Notes: generated by a model from the sequence alone, not told the origin. Numbered from the stretch's first letter, positions 19,982 to 27,845 are shown. The stretch is 46,635 nt of DNA from Alphaproteobacteria bacterium RIFCSPLOWO2_01_FULL_40_26 (GCA_001767955.1 MEMO01000033.1:1-46635), one strand, 5' to 3'. A program made the numbers and translations.

Positions 19982-20145
19982 AAGAACCCGTCCTGAATCT
20001 TTTTTAACCCCAGATTTTAGCATGTTTTTAGCGCTTTTTTGATAAAATTACGAAGCGTATCTGGAAATACGGTGAGTAATTTTGTCAAAAAATAAGCAAA
20101 AACAGGGTAAAATATGGGGTTAAAAAAGATTTAGGACAGGTTCTA
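19982..20145. mobile_element. 164-bp palindromic element, copy B1
   Basis: Two 70-bp arms (19982-20051 and 20076-20145), 58 of 70 positions complementary, surround a 24-bp centre containing GTAT...ATAC. The core from GAACC to GGTTC (19984-20143) is flanked by TAA on both sides. The paralogous leader at 21030-21081 lacks the insert and carries a single TAA, so this is a real insertion. No ORF lies inside, so mobilisation would need a transposase supplied elsewhere (MITE-like). It is nearly the same as the copy at 32917-33080. Together with the flanking leader it fills the 209 bp between the BRO/DinD gene and the 489-aa gene. Confidence 0.85.
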
Positions 20146-20161
20146 AACGGCTTTTGGTTTT

Positions 20162-21034
20162 TCATCGTGATGATTTGATTATTTTTGGTTTGGCGTTTTC
20201 TAAAAAATTACTTCCACTCACAACCTTTTGATTGGTTTTTTCTTCCAAGGCAATTCTGGCATCTTTGGCAATTTTACCGCCTTTTTTAGCGGGAATTTTA
20301 TTTTGCTCTAGCCCTCTCGCCTTCATATTTTCAGCAATTTGACGGGTAGAAACTTCAGCAAGGGCTGCAAAAATTAACTCAACTTCGCTCATGTGATCAC
20401 GAAGATTTTGGTTTTTATTTGTCTTGGTTAAACCTTTGAGATTCTTGTGGTCAGCAACATTCAAGCCGCTCCATTCTTGGTGAATGATGTTGGTTAGAAT
20501 GGCGAATTCTTCCCCTTTTTTTACATCATTTTCTTGCCAATAATCCGTTAGTTTATTTCTGGTTTCTTGCCCCATCATCCTTTGCTGAATCCACTTCTGA
20601 CTTCTTCCATGTTTTTGCCAATTTTCGCGAGCACGATTTAGGGATTGCTCGGGGTTAGAGATTTCTTGAATTCGCTCATTTCCAACTTTTGCAAGCCACA
20701 TTTTGATTGGTTCAGCTTTAGGAGAAGGAATGGATTGGATTAAGCGGAAAATTGCTTCGAGGTCAGCAACATCTGTAAGCCTCATTTTGCCATCTTCAGC
20801 AACCATTTTCAACTGGTCACAATTTGTGACCACTTCACTTCCCTCTTGCTTTAAGCGGCTTTTGAGGGTTGTCCAATAGCTCTTTGCCTTTTTGTAATCG
20901 CCTTGCTCTGTTAATGCCGCAATAACATCAATCACCGAAAAAAACCACTTGTCAGTTTCCTCATCGTAAGATTTGCGAATTTTAAATTTTTCAAAAATTG
21001 CGAGGCTTTGTTCAGAGTTTTCTTGGTTGGTCAT
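20162..21034 (-). CDS. BRO-N/DinD-type DNA-damage-inducible or phage antirepressor-like protein
   Basis: 290 aa, close to the usual length of DinD-type proteins. The N-terminal part (about residues 10-120) reads as a BRO-N domain: IRKSYDEETDKWFFSVIDVI, then KAKSYWTTLKSRLKQEG and the RLTDVADLEAIFRLIQSI core. The middle (about 120-230) has the DinD-like SLNRARENWQKHGRSQKWI and a LTNIIHQEWSGLN stretch, ending in a basic Lys-rich tail. Such proteins are linked to phages and to the SOS response in other bacteria; the exact role is unclear. The ATG at 21034 overlaps the TGA of a 9-codon mini-ORF (MNETQNIAL), which itself looks like the start of a BRO-type protein and may be a relic of an older N-terminus. 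The gene is bracketed by the two copies of this leader, suggesting past duplication or recombination. Confidence 0.82.
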   Translation of the reverse strand: MTNQENSEQSLAIFEKFKIRKSYDEETDKWFFSVIDVIAALTEQGDYKKAKSYWTTLKSRLKQEGSEVVTNCDQLKMVAEDGKMRLTDVADLEAIFRLIQSIPSPKAEPIKMWLAKVGNERIQEISNPEQSLNRARENWQKHGRSQKWIQQRMMGQETRNKLTDYWQENDVKKGEEFAILTNIIHQEWSGLNVADHKNLKGLTKTNKNQNLRDHMSEVELIFAALAEVSTRQIAENMKARGLEQNKIPAKKGGKIAKDARIALEEKTNQKVVSGSNFLENAKPKIIKSSR

Positions 21035-21081
21035 AAAGCAATATTTTGAGTTTCGTTCATCTTAAACTGCTTTTGATTTTT
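21030..21081 (-). repeat. Duplicated gene leader, copy B (uninterrupted), with mini-ORF MNETQNIAL
   Basis: The first 32 bp (21030-21061) equal 19948-19979. The next 20 bp (21062-21081) match the sequence on both sides of the B1 element with three differences and one TAA in place of the element. The mini-ORF lies at 21060-21031 and its stop overlaps the BRO/DinD start. Confidence 0.8.
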
Positions 21082-21122
21082 ATTAGTCGGCACTCTCATC
21101 GGCAATTTGTCGAAGCAATATT

Positions 21123-21371
21123 TTACAAAAGATTTTGGCAGTTGCAATCGATGTAAGAAAAATTTGCGGGGATTTGATCTTGAATAGAATTGACAGCATC
21201 ACAACCGGCTTTGATGTAGTTTAAATCGAGCTTTTTATTGTCAATTTCGAAGGAAAAAATTGGTGCTTCAGCGGAGGTTTTTTCTTCAATTTTTTTTGCT
21301 TTTGATGAGCAGGAGAAGATGGGTAATAAAAAAATTAAGCTTAACCGGATAATTAGTTTATGGTGATTCAT
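21123..21371 (-). CDS. Small putative lipoprotein (82 aa)
   Basis: ATG at 21371. The N-terminus is a typical lipoprotein signal (HHKLIIRLSLIFLLPIFSC) with lipobox IFSC and Cys21 as probable acylation site. The mature part is about 60 aa with three more Cys (AGCDAVNS, IDCNCQNLL), so disulfide or metal contacts are possible. No family recognised. It stands alone between the BRO/DinD leader and the transporter gene, with no clear operon partner. Confidence 0.6.
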   Translation of the reverse strand: MNHHKLIIRLSLIFLLPIFSCSSKAKKIEEKTSAEAPIFSFEIDNKKLDLNYIKAGCDAVNSIQDQIPANFSYIDCNCQNLL

Positions 21372-21602
21372 TGGTTTACTAGCTACTTTGGTGAAAAAGA
21401 TTTACAGGTTTTGTGAGATTATCTGCAAAAAATAATGAGATTCTTTTAAATCCCAAAAATTTCGTGATCAAGAAAAAGTTAAATCTACTGGAGATTTTTT
21501 TTCTAAAAAAACAAATAATTTATCAAACAGCCAAACAATAATTTAGCACTAATTTTAAAGCAAAATTCGATTGTTCTTTTGATAACAACTAAAAATCCAT
21601 TC
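21372..21602. other. Intergenic stretch with no recognised feature
   Basis: 231 AT-rich bases between the small lipoprotein gene and the chromate-type transporter. I see no ORF with coding character, no RNA gene, no strong hairpin and no member of the repeat families found elsewhere in the window. Confidence 0.5.
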
Positions 21603-22748
21603 TCATGCAGAGACGAAATAACCAAAAACTCCGCAGCAAATCATGATTGCGGGGGTGCTTAAGCGGTGTTTTAGAAAATAAAATCCGGCAAGTGCAATTG
21701 TAAAAATGATTGTCTGTATGGGGGTGGTTATGGTGTGCAGGAATATTTGCAGTGCGGTGATAATTAGCATTCCAACAACCGCCGCGGAAACGCTATCCAA
21801 GCTTCCGTGAAAGGTTTTGTTTTCGATCAGCCTTTCTATCTGCTTATGCCCAACTAGCGTAAAAGAAAATGCCGGCAGAAAAATTCCTGCGGTAATTAAC
21901 AAAGCTCCGGAAAAGCCTCCCGCTAAAAATCCAAGATAAGTTCCAAAAATTACCAATGGCGCGGGAATTACATTGGCCAAAGCAATACCATCAAGAAATG
22001 AGCTGGTTGTAATTGAGTCATAATTCCCAACCATGCTGTTTTGTAAAAAGGGAATTGCGGTGTAAGCGCCGCCAAATGACAACATTCCGGCTTTTAAGCC
22101 TTCAATAAATAATCCGCTTTTACTGCCAGAAAATTGCAAACCAGCATATCTAAAAACAAGCAAAAACAAAACCGCTAGCGCCAAAGAAACAATCGCCGCT
22201 ACGGCTTTTTGATTCTTTATCCACAAGGATCTGAAAATTCCGCAAATCAGAAAAACCAATAAAAAATGCAGAGAAAACAAAGTTAAAATTATCGAAATAA
22301 TTCCGGCATAAATCATGGATTTATCGTGCAAAATATGAGTGCTGATTCGGTGCGCGGCGCGAACAATCAAAGCGCAAACCGCGGGTGCGATTCCGGCAAA
22401 TAAAGGAAGTAGAGTTGTAGCGCCATAAGCCGCGTAAAAATAGGAAAGCAAAAGCATTAACAGCAATCCTGGTAACATGAAGCCAAGACCGGCGAGAAAT
22501 CCTCCCCATCTTCCGGCTTTAATCATGCCAAAATAAACACAAAGCTCATGGGCTTCCGGCCCTGGCAGAGCCTGATAAACCGCTAAAGTTCTTTTGAATT
22601 TATCCGGCGAAATCCATTTTTCACGATCGACCAGCTCATCTTTGATCATGGCAATTTGAGCAACAGGACCACCCCATGCCAGAAATCCGAAGCGGAGAAA
22701 GGTTTTAAAGATGGCGAATAAATCAGTCTTACTTTGTTGTTTGTTCAT
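21603..22748 (-). CDS. chrA: Chromate-type (CHR family) transporter
   Basis: 381 aa, a full-length two-half CHR protein. The first half carries the family signature FLRFGFLAWGGPVAQIAMIKDE, the ALPGPEAHELCVYFG loop and GRWGGFLAGLGFMLPG. The second half repeats it as GLKAGMLSFGGAYTAIPFL and ANVIPAPLVIFGTYLGFLAGG. Around ten hydrophobic segments fit an inner-membrane transporter. The family exports chromate in some bacteria; the substrate cannot be fixed here and could be another anion. ATG at 22748. A heptamer-repeat hairpin occupies the region just upstream, between it and the dsbD stop, so it may need its own promoter or read through from dsbD. Confidence 0.88.
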   Translation of the reverse strand: MNKQQSKTDLFAIFKTFLRFGFLAWGGPVAQIAMIKDELVDREKWISPDKFKRTLAVYQALPGPEAHELCVYFGMIKAGRWGGFLAGLGFMLPGLLLMLLLSYFYAAYGATTLLPLFAGIAPAVCALIVRAAHRISTHILHDKSMIYAGIISIILTLFSLHFLLVFLICGIFRSLWIKNQKAVAAIVSLALAVLFLLVFRYAGLQFSGSKSGLFIEGLKAGMLSFGGAYTAIPFLQNSMVGNYDSITTSSFLDGIALANVIPAPLVIFGTYLGFLAGGFSGALLITAGIFLPAFSFTLVGHKQIERLIENKTFHGSLDSVSAAVVGMLIITALQIFLHTITTPIQTIIFTIALAGFYFLKHRLSTPAIMICCGVFGYFVSA

Positions 22749-22771
22749 GATTCAATTCCTGATTGTTCTCA

Positions 22772-22863
22772 AATTCGTGCTACGTGCTACGTGCTACGTG
22801 CTTCGTGCTTCGTGGATTAAAATTACCGAAGCACGAAGCACGATGCACGAAGCACGAAATATT
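22772..22863. repeat. Hairpin of 7-bp tandem repeats (CGTGCTA/CGTGCTT)
   Basis: Five or so CGTGCTA and CGTGCTT units are followed by a linker (GGATTAAAATTACC), then inverted units (GAAGCAC, GATGCAC) and the tail GAAATATTC. The same layout with nearly the same linker and tail recurs inside dsbD at 24110-24192. Confidence 0.85.
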
Positions 22864-22886
22864 CCGGACACAGAATTTTGCTTGCC

Positions 22887-24695
22887 TCATTTCGCCTTCT
22901 CCACCAATTCCAGCAATTCCCTCACATTCAGCAACTCGCTTGCAAGCAAACCATCTTTGGCGCCAGGGCCGTAAACCGCATTGAAAGGGATGGCAAAGCG
23001 GTTGTGTTTGCGGAGGAAATTCATGATTTCGGGATTGGGTTTGGTGATATCGCCACGCATGCCGATGATTTGTCCGCGTTCCAGCTTCGCCACAATTTCC
23101 TCATTTTGTAAAACTCTGAACTTGTTGAATTTGCAGGTGATGCACCAATCGGCAGTGATATCAACCACAACCACTTTTCCTTCCGCAACGAGATGATAAA
23201 TCTCCGCTTCGTTAAAATTTCTCCACAGGGAATCGTCGTTATATTTCCTGGTCTGATGATATTTTTGCAAATCGGAAGGGATGGCAAAGGCTGAAATTAC
23301 CATCACGATAATTGTCAAAAATTTTAACAGATTCGATTTGATTTTGAGACAGCCCAAAATCATCACCGCAAAAATTGCCACCAACAATGCCGGTAATGCG
23401 CCGAGATTGTGTGATAAAATATAAACCAGCCAGATGATGGTTGCGGCAAGAAAACCGGCCATTAGCTGTTTTACTTTGACCATCCACATTCCAGGTTTTG
23501 GCAGAAATCTTACCAACTGCGGAGAGGCAATCAGGACAATGTATGGCGAAGCAAAACCGATGCCGATTGCCATAAAGATCGCAAAAATCACAACAAAATC
23601 ACCAGCCAAAGCAAAAGAAATTGCTGAACCAAGAAATGGCGCTGAACAAGGTGTAGCAAGCATTACCGCCAGAATTCCTGAAAAAAAATTCGGTATGAAA
23701 ATATTTTTTTCCTCACGTGAAATTTTTTTATTGAGCAGATTTGCCAAAATCTGATTGAAAGAAATTTCAAAAATGCCGAGCAAATTTGCAGTGAAGAATG
23801 TCAGAACGATGATCAAAAAAATCAGAAAATAATGATTCTGAAACTGCAAACCCCAACCAAGGGAATTGCCGGTGATTTTGATCAAAACAGCCAGAAAAGC
23901 AAAAATAACAAAACAAAATAAAATCCCCAAAATCGTCGCTAAAAAAGCAAAGCGAATGCGCGAAATTGCAGCATCTGCATGCTCAATTACCGAAAGAAGT
24001 TTGATTGATAAAACCGGCAGAACGCAAGGCATGATGTTTAGAATTGCGCCGCCGATAAGGGCGAGGAGAAGGATGGGAAATATGGAAGGGGTAAGTGGTA
24101 ATGGGTAATTCGTGCTTCGTGCTTCGTGCTTCGTGCTTCGTGAGTTAAAATTATCGAAGCACGATGCACGATGCACGATGCACGAAATATTCTTTTGAAT
24201 TTGGTTTAGGGTGTTTTCGTCCGGTTTGCTTTCAACTTTCAGAATAAAATTTTCGCTTGCTGGGATGCATACATCTTTACAGACGCCATAATCCAGCTTG
24301 AGAAAAAGCTCCGCCGGCGCATCGGTTTTTTCCACCTTAATTTCAAGCGGGATGATTATTTCATCCTTGTAAACCGAATATTTAAAAATTTGATCGCCGA
24401 TTTTTTCTTCTTCCACATGCGCTTTTGGCCAAACAATCTGGTGGGAAAGATAATTTTTCGAACCGGCAAAATTGAATTGCGGCGGCAGACCTATTCCAGC
24501 GCTGTCATTGCCATAAATTTTCCAACCGGATTTTACTTTGAAATGCAGACCGGCAATCAGTTTCGTTTCGCCATCTTTTTCATAAAAACTGGCTAATAAC
24601 CTAACTTGCGCCGCATCACTTTGATGCTTTTGCCAATTGCTTTCAGCGGCAAAAGACGAGCTGATACAAAAAAGAAATAACAAAAAGAATCGCAT
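22887..24695 (-). CDS. dsbD: Thiol:disulfide interchange protein, DsbD/ScsB type
   Basis: 602 aa. A signal peptide (FFLLFLFCISSSFAA) precedes a periplasmic N-domain with the Cys pair C139/C143 (YGVCKDVCIP). The membrane core (about 204-475) carries the two DsbD/CcdA Cys motifs: NIMPCVLPVLSIK (C224) and ATPCSAPFLG (C350). The C-terminal thioredoxin-like domain has DITADWCITCKF (C518, C521). The family passes electrons from cytoplasmic thioredoxin across the inner membrane to periplasmic proteins. All six redox Cys are present, so it should work. Residues about 169-198 (including SCIVHRASCF and RSTKHEARST) are encoded by a heptamer-repeat hairpin that lies in frame in the linker between the N-domain and the first membrane helix, and adds two extra Cys (172, 179). 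ATG at 24695. Confidence 0.93.
   Translation of the reverse strand: MRFFLLFLFCISSSFAAESNWQKHQSDAAQVRLLASFYEKDGETKLIAGLHFKVKSGWKIYGNDSAGIGLPPQFNFAGSKNYLSHQIVWPKAHVEEEKIGDQIFKYSVYKDEIIIPLEIKVEKTDAPAELFLKLDYGVCKDVCIPASENFILKVESKPDENTLNQIQKNISCIVHRASCFDNFNSRSTKHEARSTNYPLPLTPSIFPILLLALIGGAILNIMPCVLPVLSIKLLSVIEHADAAISRIRFAFLATILGILFCFVIFAFLAVLIKITGNSLGWGLQFQNHYFLIFLIIVLTFFTANLLGIFEISFNQILANLLNKKISREEKNIFIPNFFSGILAVMLATPCSAPFLGSAISFALAGDFVVIFAIFMAIGIGFASPYIVLIASPQLVRFLPKPGMWMVKVKQLMAGFLAATIIWLVYILSHNLGALPALLVAIFAVMILGCLKIKSNLLKFLTIIVMVISAFAIPSDLQKYHQTRKYNDDSLWRNFNEAEIYHLVAEGKVVVVDITADWCITCKFNKFRVLQNEEIVAKLERGQIIGMRGDITKPNPEIMNFLRKHNRFAIPFNAVYGPGAKDGLLASELLNVRELLELVEKAK
24110..24192. repeat. Heptamer-repeat hairpin inside the dsbD frame
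   Basis: Four CGTGCTT units, a linker (GAGTTAAAATTATC) and inverted GATGCAC units ending in GAAATATTC, similar to 22772-22863. GGTAAGT-like units adjoin at 24089-24108. The insertion keeps the dsbD frame open and adds roughly 30 residues. Confidence 0.85.
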
Positions 24696-24737
24696 TTGCT
24701 TGTTGAAAAGTTGGTTTTATTTTGCGCCGTTTTCTCA

Positions 24738-25045
24738 GAAACTGTTTAACCCCAATAACGTTTAAGAAACCCAGATTCAAACTTACAGACTCTAAGCTAA
24801 ATCACAAATCTCACCACACTGTCACCCCGCACTTGTTGCGGGGTCCATCTCGTCAAAGACTTGATTTTATTGGTTGCGACCAAATGGACCCCGCAACAAG
24901 TGCGGGGTGACAGTGTGGTGGAGTTTATTGGTTTTACTCAGAGTTTGTAGACTTAAGCCATAATTCCTTAAGCGTTATTGGGGTTGTTTATGATCTTTTT
25001 TAACCCCAGATTTTAGCATGTTTTTAGCGCTTTTTTGACAAAATT
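24738..25045. mobile_element. Half copy (B3) of the 164-bp palindromic element, split by element C1
   Basis: 24738-24747 (GAAACTGTTT) and 24990-25045 join to give one 66-bp arm that matches the B2 element's arms at 32917-33080. The centre and second arm are missing; the remaining arm ends six bases before the ATG of the zinc-finger gene. With C1 it accounts for nearly all of the 355 bp between dsbD and that gene. Confidence 0.8.
24748..24985. mobile_element. 238-bp palindromic element C1 with GTTT target duplication
   Basis: Ends are AACCCCAATAACG and its complement CGTTATTGGGGTT. A perfect 36-bp inverted repeat (CACCACACTGTCACCCCGCA and onward) surrounds a 37-bp loop. GTTT is found at 24744-24747 and again at 24986-24989, while the uninterrupted relative at 32917-33080 has a single GTTT at this point. 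No ORF is present, so this is a non-autonomous element. Confidence 0.85.
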
Positions 25046-25050
25046 CAACT

Positions 25051-25251
25051 ATGAAATCTCAGAACAGTCCTGTTGAAGTTTTACACGTAATTTCCAAAAA
25101 AATTTCCTGTGATGGCGGCAAAGAAAGCGGTAAAGGTATATCAAAACATCCGCTGGTTTACCTCAATATGGGCGAAAAAGATTTTGTGATTTGTCCTTAT
25201 TGCAGCAAGTATTTTACTATTCGCAACCAATCTTCTTCTTCAAAAAAATAA
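25051..25251 (+). CDS. CHCC zinc-finger domain protein (NDUFS6-like)
   Basis: 66 aa. Pattern Cys20 (KKISCDGG), His33 (KHPLVYL), Cys48 and Cys51 (ICPYCSKYF) matches the CHCC zinc-finger family (PF10276), short proteins common in alphaproteobacteria and related to mitochondrial complex I subunit NDUFS6. It probably binds one zinc ion; its bacterial role is not settled. The stop is one base before the purA start, so the two are probably cotranscribed. The region directly upstream is the half palindromic element, which must carry or replace the promoter. Confidence 0.88.
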   Translation: MKSQNSPVEVLHVISKKISCDGGKESGKGISKHPLVYLNMGEKDFVICPYCSKYFTIRNQSSSSKK

Positions 25252-25252
25252 C

Positions 25253-26539
25253 ATGAACACAGCAATAATTGGCCTGCAGTGGGGCGATGAAGGAAAAGGC
25301 AAAATCGTGGATTTTTTAGCAGATAAATTTGATGCCGTGGTGCGTTTTCAGGGTGGACATAATGCTGGACACACTATCAAAGTCGGTGATCAGATTTACA
25401 AATTGAGTTTACTGCCATCGGGAATAATTCGTGGAAAATTTTCAGTAATTGGAAGTGGTGTAGTTGTTGATCCAATCGCACTTTTTTCTGAAATCGAAAA
25501 AATTGAAAAAGCCGGCATAAAAATCTCTGCAGATAGTCTGGCAATTGCTGACAATTGCTGCCTGATTTTATCACTTCATCGCGAACTTGATCAACTTTTA
25601 GAAAACAAAAAGGGTGATAAAAAAATCGGCACCACCGGCCGCGGCATTGGCCCAACTTATGAAGATCGTGCCGGACGCCGAGCTCTACGCATCTGCGATT
25701 TGCTCGATGAAAAAACTCTGCAAGAACGTCTTACAAATTTACTCTTTTATCACAATCTTTTGCGTCAGAGTCTTGGAGCAGAAATTATCGCGCCACAAAA
25801 AATCATTGATGAAATTGCGCCGGTTAGAGAACAACTTTTAGCTTTCGCTAAACCTTCTTTTGAAATTGCAAAAAAACTTTCTGCATGCAAGGCGGTAATG
25901 TTTGAAGGCGCGCAAGGTGCGCTGCTTGATGTTTCTTACGGCACTTTTCCATTTGTCACTTCAAGCAACACCATGGCTGGCCAAATCGCACTTGGATCAT
26001 GTCTGGGAGTTGATGCTTTGCACAAAACAATTGGGGTTCTTAAGGCCTATACTACACGCGTTGGAGCCGGCCCATTTCCAACCGAACTTCACGATGAAAC
26101 CGGAAATTTTCTACGAATTGAAGGAAATGAAGTTGGAACAGTCACAGGCCGCGACCGCAGATGTGGCTGGTTTGACGCTGTTTTGGTGCGACAGGCCATT
26201 CAGCTTTGCTCAGTTAAAGAAGTGGCGCTAACCAAGCTCGATGTTTTGGATAAACTTACAAAAATCAGAATCTGCGTCGGCTATCAAATTGATGGAAAAG
26301 TCTATGATTACCTGCCGCAAGCCAATCATCTATGGGCAAAAATCGAACCAATTTATGAAGAAATTGACGGCTGGAAACAAAGCACAATCGGCACAAAAAT
26401 TCTAACAGAACTACCGCAAAAAACCCGCAATTACATTTCGCGCATTGAAGAATTGTGCGGAGTTAAAGTTTCAATTATTTCCACCGGAGCAAAACGGGAA
26501 GAAACAATTCTGATCAATGAATTTGCATACGGATTCTAG
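25253..26539 (+). CDS. purA: Adenylosuccinate synthase
   Basis: 428 aa, normal family length. It joins IMP and aspartate using GTP, the first step from IMP to AMP. The GTP-binding motif GLQWGDEGKGKIVDFL is at residues 7-22, with catalytic Asp13; GGHNAGHT follows (about 39-46), then GTTGRGIGPTYEDR (about 125-138), SSNTMAGQ, and the C-terminal STGAKREETI guanine-binding region. All expected motifs are present. ATG start lies one base after the zinc-finger gene. The TAG stop (26537-26539) is formed by the first three bases of the palindromic element that follows. Confidence 0.97.
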   Translation: MNTAIIGLQWGDEGKGKIVDFLADKFDAVVRFQGGHNAGHTIKVGDQIYKLSLLPSGIIRGKFSVIGSGVVVDPIALFSEIEKIEKAGIKISADSLAIADNCCLILSLHRELDQLLENKKGDKKIGTTGRGIGPTYEDRAGRRALRICDLLDEKTLQERLTNLLFYHNLLRQSLGAEIIAPQKIIDEIAPVREQLLAFAKPSFEIAKKLSACKAVMFEGAQGALLDVSYGTFPFVTSSNTMAGQIALGSCLGVDALHKTIGVLKAYTTRVGAGPFPTELHDETGNFLRIEGNEVGTVTGRDRRCGWFDAVLVRQAIQLCSVKEVALTKLDVLDKLTKIRICVGYQIDGKVYDYLPQANHLWAKIEPIYEEIDGWKQSTIGTKILTELPQKTRNYISRIEELCGVKVSIISTGAKREETILINEFAYGF

Positions 26540-26700
26540 AGCCTGTATTCAAATTCATTTGTCTTTGATTTTTTGTAAATTTTTGCTCATTTTTTTGAAG
26601 AATTTTTCGCAGTATGCTTGATACAGCTTCAAAATTCTTCAAAAAAATGAGCAAAAATTTACAAAAAATCAAAGACAAATGAATTTGAATACAGGCTCTA
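26537..26700. mobile_element. 164-bp perfect palindromic element, copy A1
   Basis: Arms 26537-26606 and 26631-26700 are complementary at all 70 positions; the 24-bp centre holds GTAT...ATAC. Ends are TAGAGCCTGT and ACAGGCTCTA. Transcribed RNA would form a very stable hairpin. It covers the whole purA-to-glycosyltransferase gap and contributes the purA stop codon and the glycosyltransferase start codon. Confidence 0.88.
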
Positions 26701-27845
26701 AAAAACCAGTAATCATACAAATCATTCCGGCCCTTGAAAGTGGCGGGGTGGAAAGAGGAACAATTGACATTGCCAAGGCTTTAAAGAAGGGAGGTTTTGA
26801 GCCAATCATTATCTCCAGAGGTGGTGTTATGGTTTATCAATTGCGTGAAGCGGGAATTAATCACATTGCCTTGCCTGTTCACAGCAAAAATCCGCTGACA
26901 ATTTTTTTAAACATCAAAAGGCTGGCAAAAATTATTCAACAGTTCAAAGCCGATATTGTTCATGTCCGCTCACGGGCACCAATGTGGAGTGCTTATTATG
27001 CCTGCAAAAAAACCGGCACAAAACTGGTATCAACAGTGCACGGCCCATATTCCCTGAATTTTCTTTTTTGGAAAGTTTTTCTGCTGAAAAAATTATACAA
27101 TGCCAAAATGCTTGAAGCCGATGCAATCATTGCCGTTTCTTCATTCATCAAGGATTATCTTTTGCAAAATTACAGCGGCGATTTTTTTAAAAAAATCACT
27201 GTCATTAACCGCGGCGCCGATCTGAATTATTTTAATCCAACCAAAATTTCATCAAACCGTATCGTTGATTTGAGTAGAAAATGGCATGTGCCGGAAGACA
27301 AAAAAATCATTCTGATGCCGGCACGCTTCACTTCATGGAAAGGTCATGAATTTTTGATCGAAGCTCTTGCCAAAGTTAAGCATGATTTTTTTTGCGTAAT
27401 GGTCGGTTCAGATCATGGACATAAATGTTTCTGCAAAAAAATTGAGCAAAAAATCATCATGGAAAACCTCGCCGGCAAAATCAAAATTTCCGGCATCTGC
27501 AAAGACATGCCGGCAGCTTACGCGATTTCACATTTTGTCGTGTGTCCAAGCGTAAGACCGGAAGCGTTTGGACGCATCAGCATTGAGGCGCAAGCATCTG
27601 GCAAAATCATTATCGCAACAAAAATCGGTGGCGCGCTTGATACGGTAATTGACGATAAAACCGGATTTTTAATTGAACCAAACAATGTCGAAAAATTCGC
27701 CGAAATAATGGATAAAATTTTAGACATGCCAAAATTTGAAACTGATAAAATTGGCTATGCCGGCCGTAAAAATATCGTGGAAAATTTTTCTAACGAAAAA
27801 ATGTGTCTTAATACAATTAATCTTTATCAAAAAATCTTGCGATAA
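26679..27845 (+). CDS. GT4-type glycosyltransferase
   Basis: 388 aa with a GT-B two-domain look. The N-terminal domain begins VIIQIIPALESGGVERGT, typical of GT4 enzymes acting on lipopolysaccharide or other surface glycans. The C-terminal domain has the donor site: MPARFTSWKGHEFLIEAL, then RPEAFGRISIEAQASG with the E-x7-E pair and IGGALDTVIDDKTGFL. Donor sugar and acceptor are unknown. The ATG and first residues (MNLNTGSK) are encoded by the arm of palindromic element A1, with only a weak purine stretch as ribosome-binding site; the next Met is well inside the conserved fold, so this start is favoured. The 3' end overlaps convergent ribD by 19 bp. Confidence 0.9.
   Translation: MNLNTGSKKPVIIQIIPALESGGVERGTIDIAKALKKGGFEPIIISRGGVMVYQLREAGINHIALPVHSKNPLTIFLNIKRLAKIIQQFKADIVHVRSRAPMWSAYYACKKTGTKLVSTVHGPYSLNFLFWKVFLLKKLYNAKMLEADAIIAVSSFIKDYLLQNYSGDFFKKITVINRGADLNYFNPTKISSNRIVDLSRKWHVPEDKKIILMPARFTSWKGHEFLIEALAKVKHDFFCVMVGSDHGHKCFCKKIEQKIIMENLAGKIKISGICKDMPAAYAISHFVVCPSVRPEAFGRISIEAQASGKIIIATKIGGALDTVIDDKTGFLIEPNNVEKFAEIMDKILDMPKFETDKIGYAGRKNIVENFSNEKMCLNTINLYQKILR

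Noticed and set aside
22711-22984. Plus-strand ORFs over the heptamer array between dsbD and chrA
   Set aside because: Products such as RATCYVLRATCFVLRG are pure repeat translation; there is no gene-like sequence around them.
24748-24985. tRNA or structured ncRNA in the strong hairpin
   Set aside because: There is no cloverleaf or T-loop pattern, and the flanking GTTT duplication and second copy at the right edge identify a mobile palindrome.
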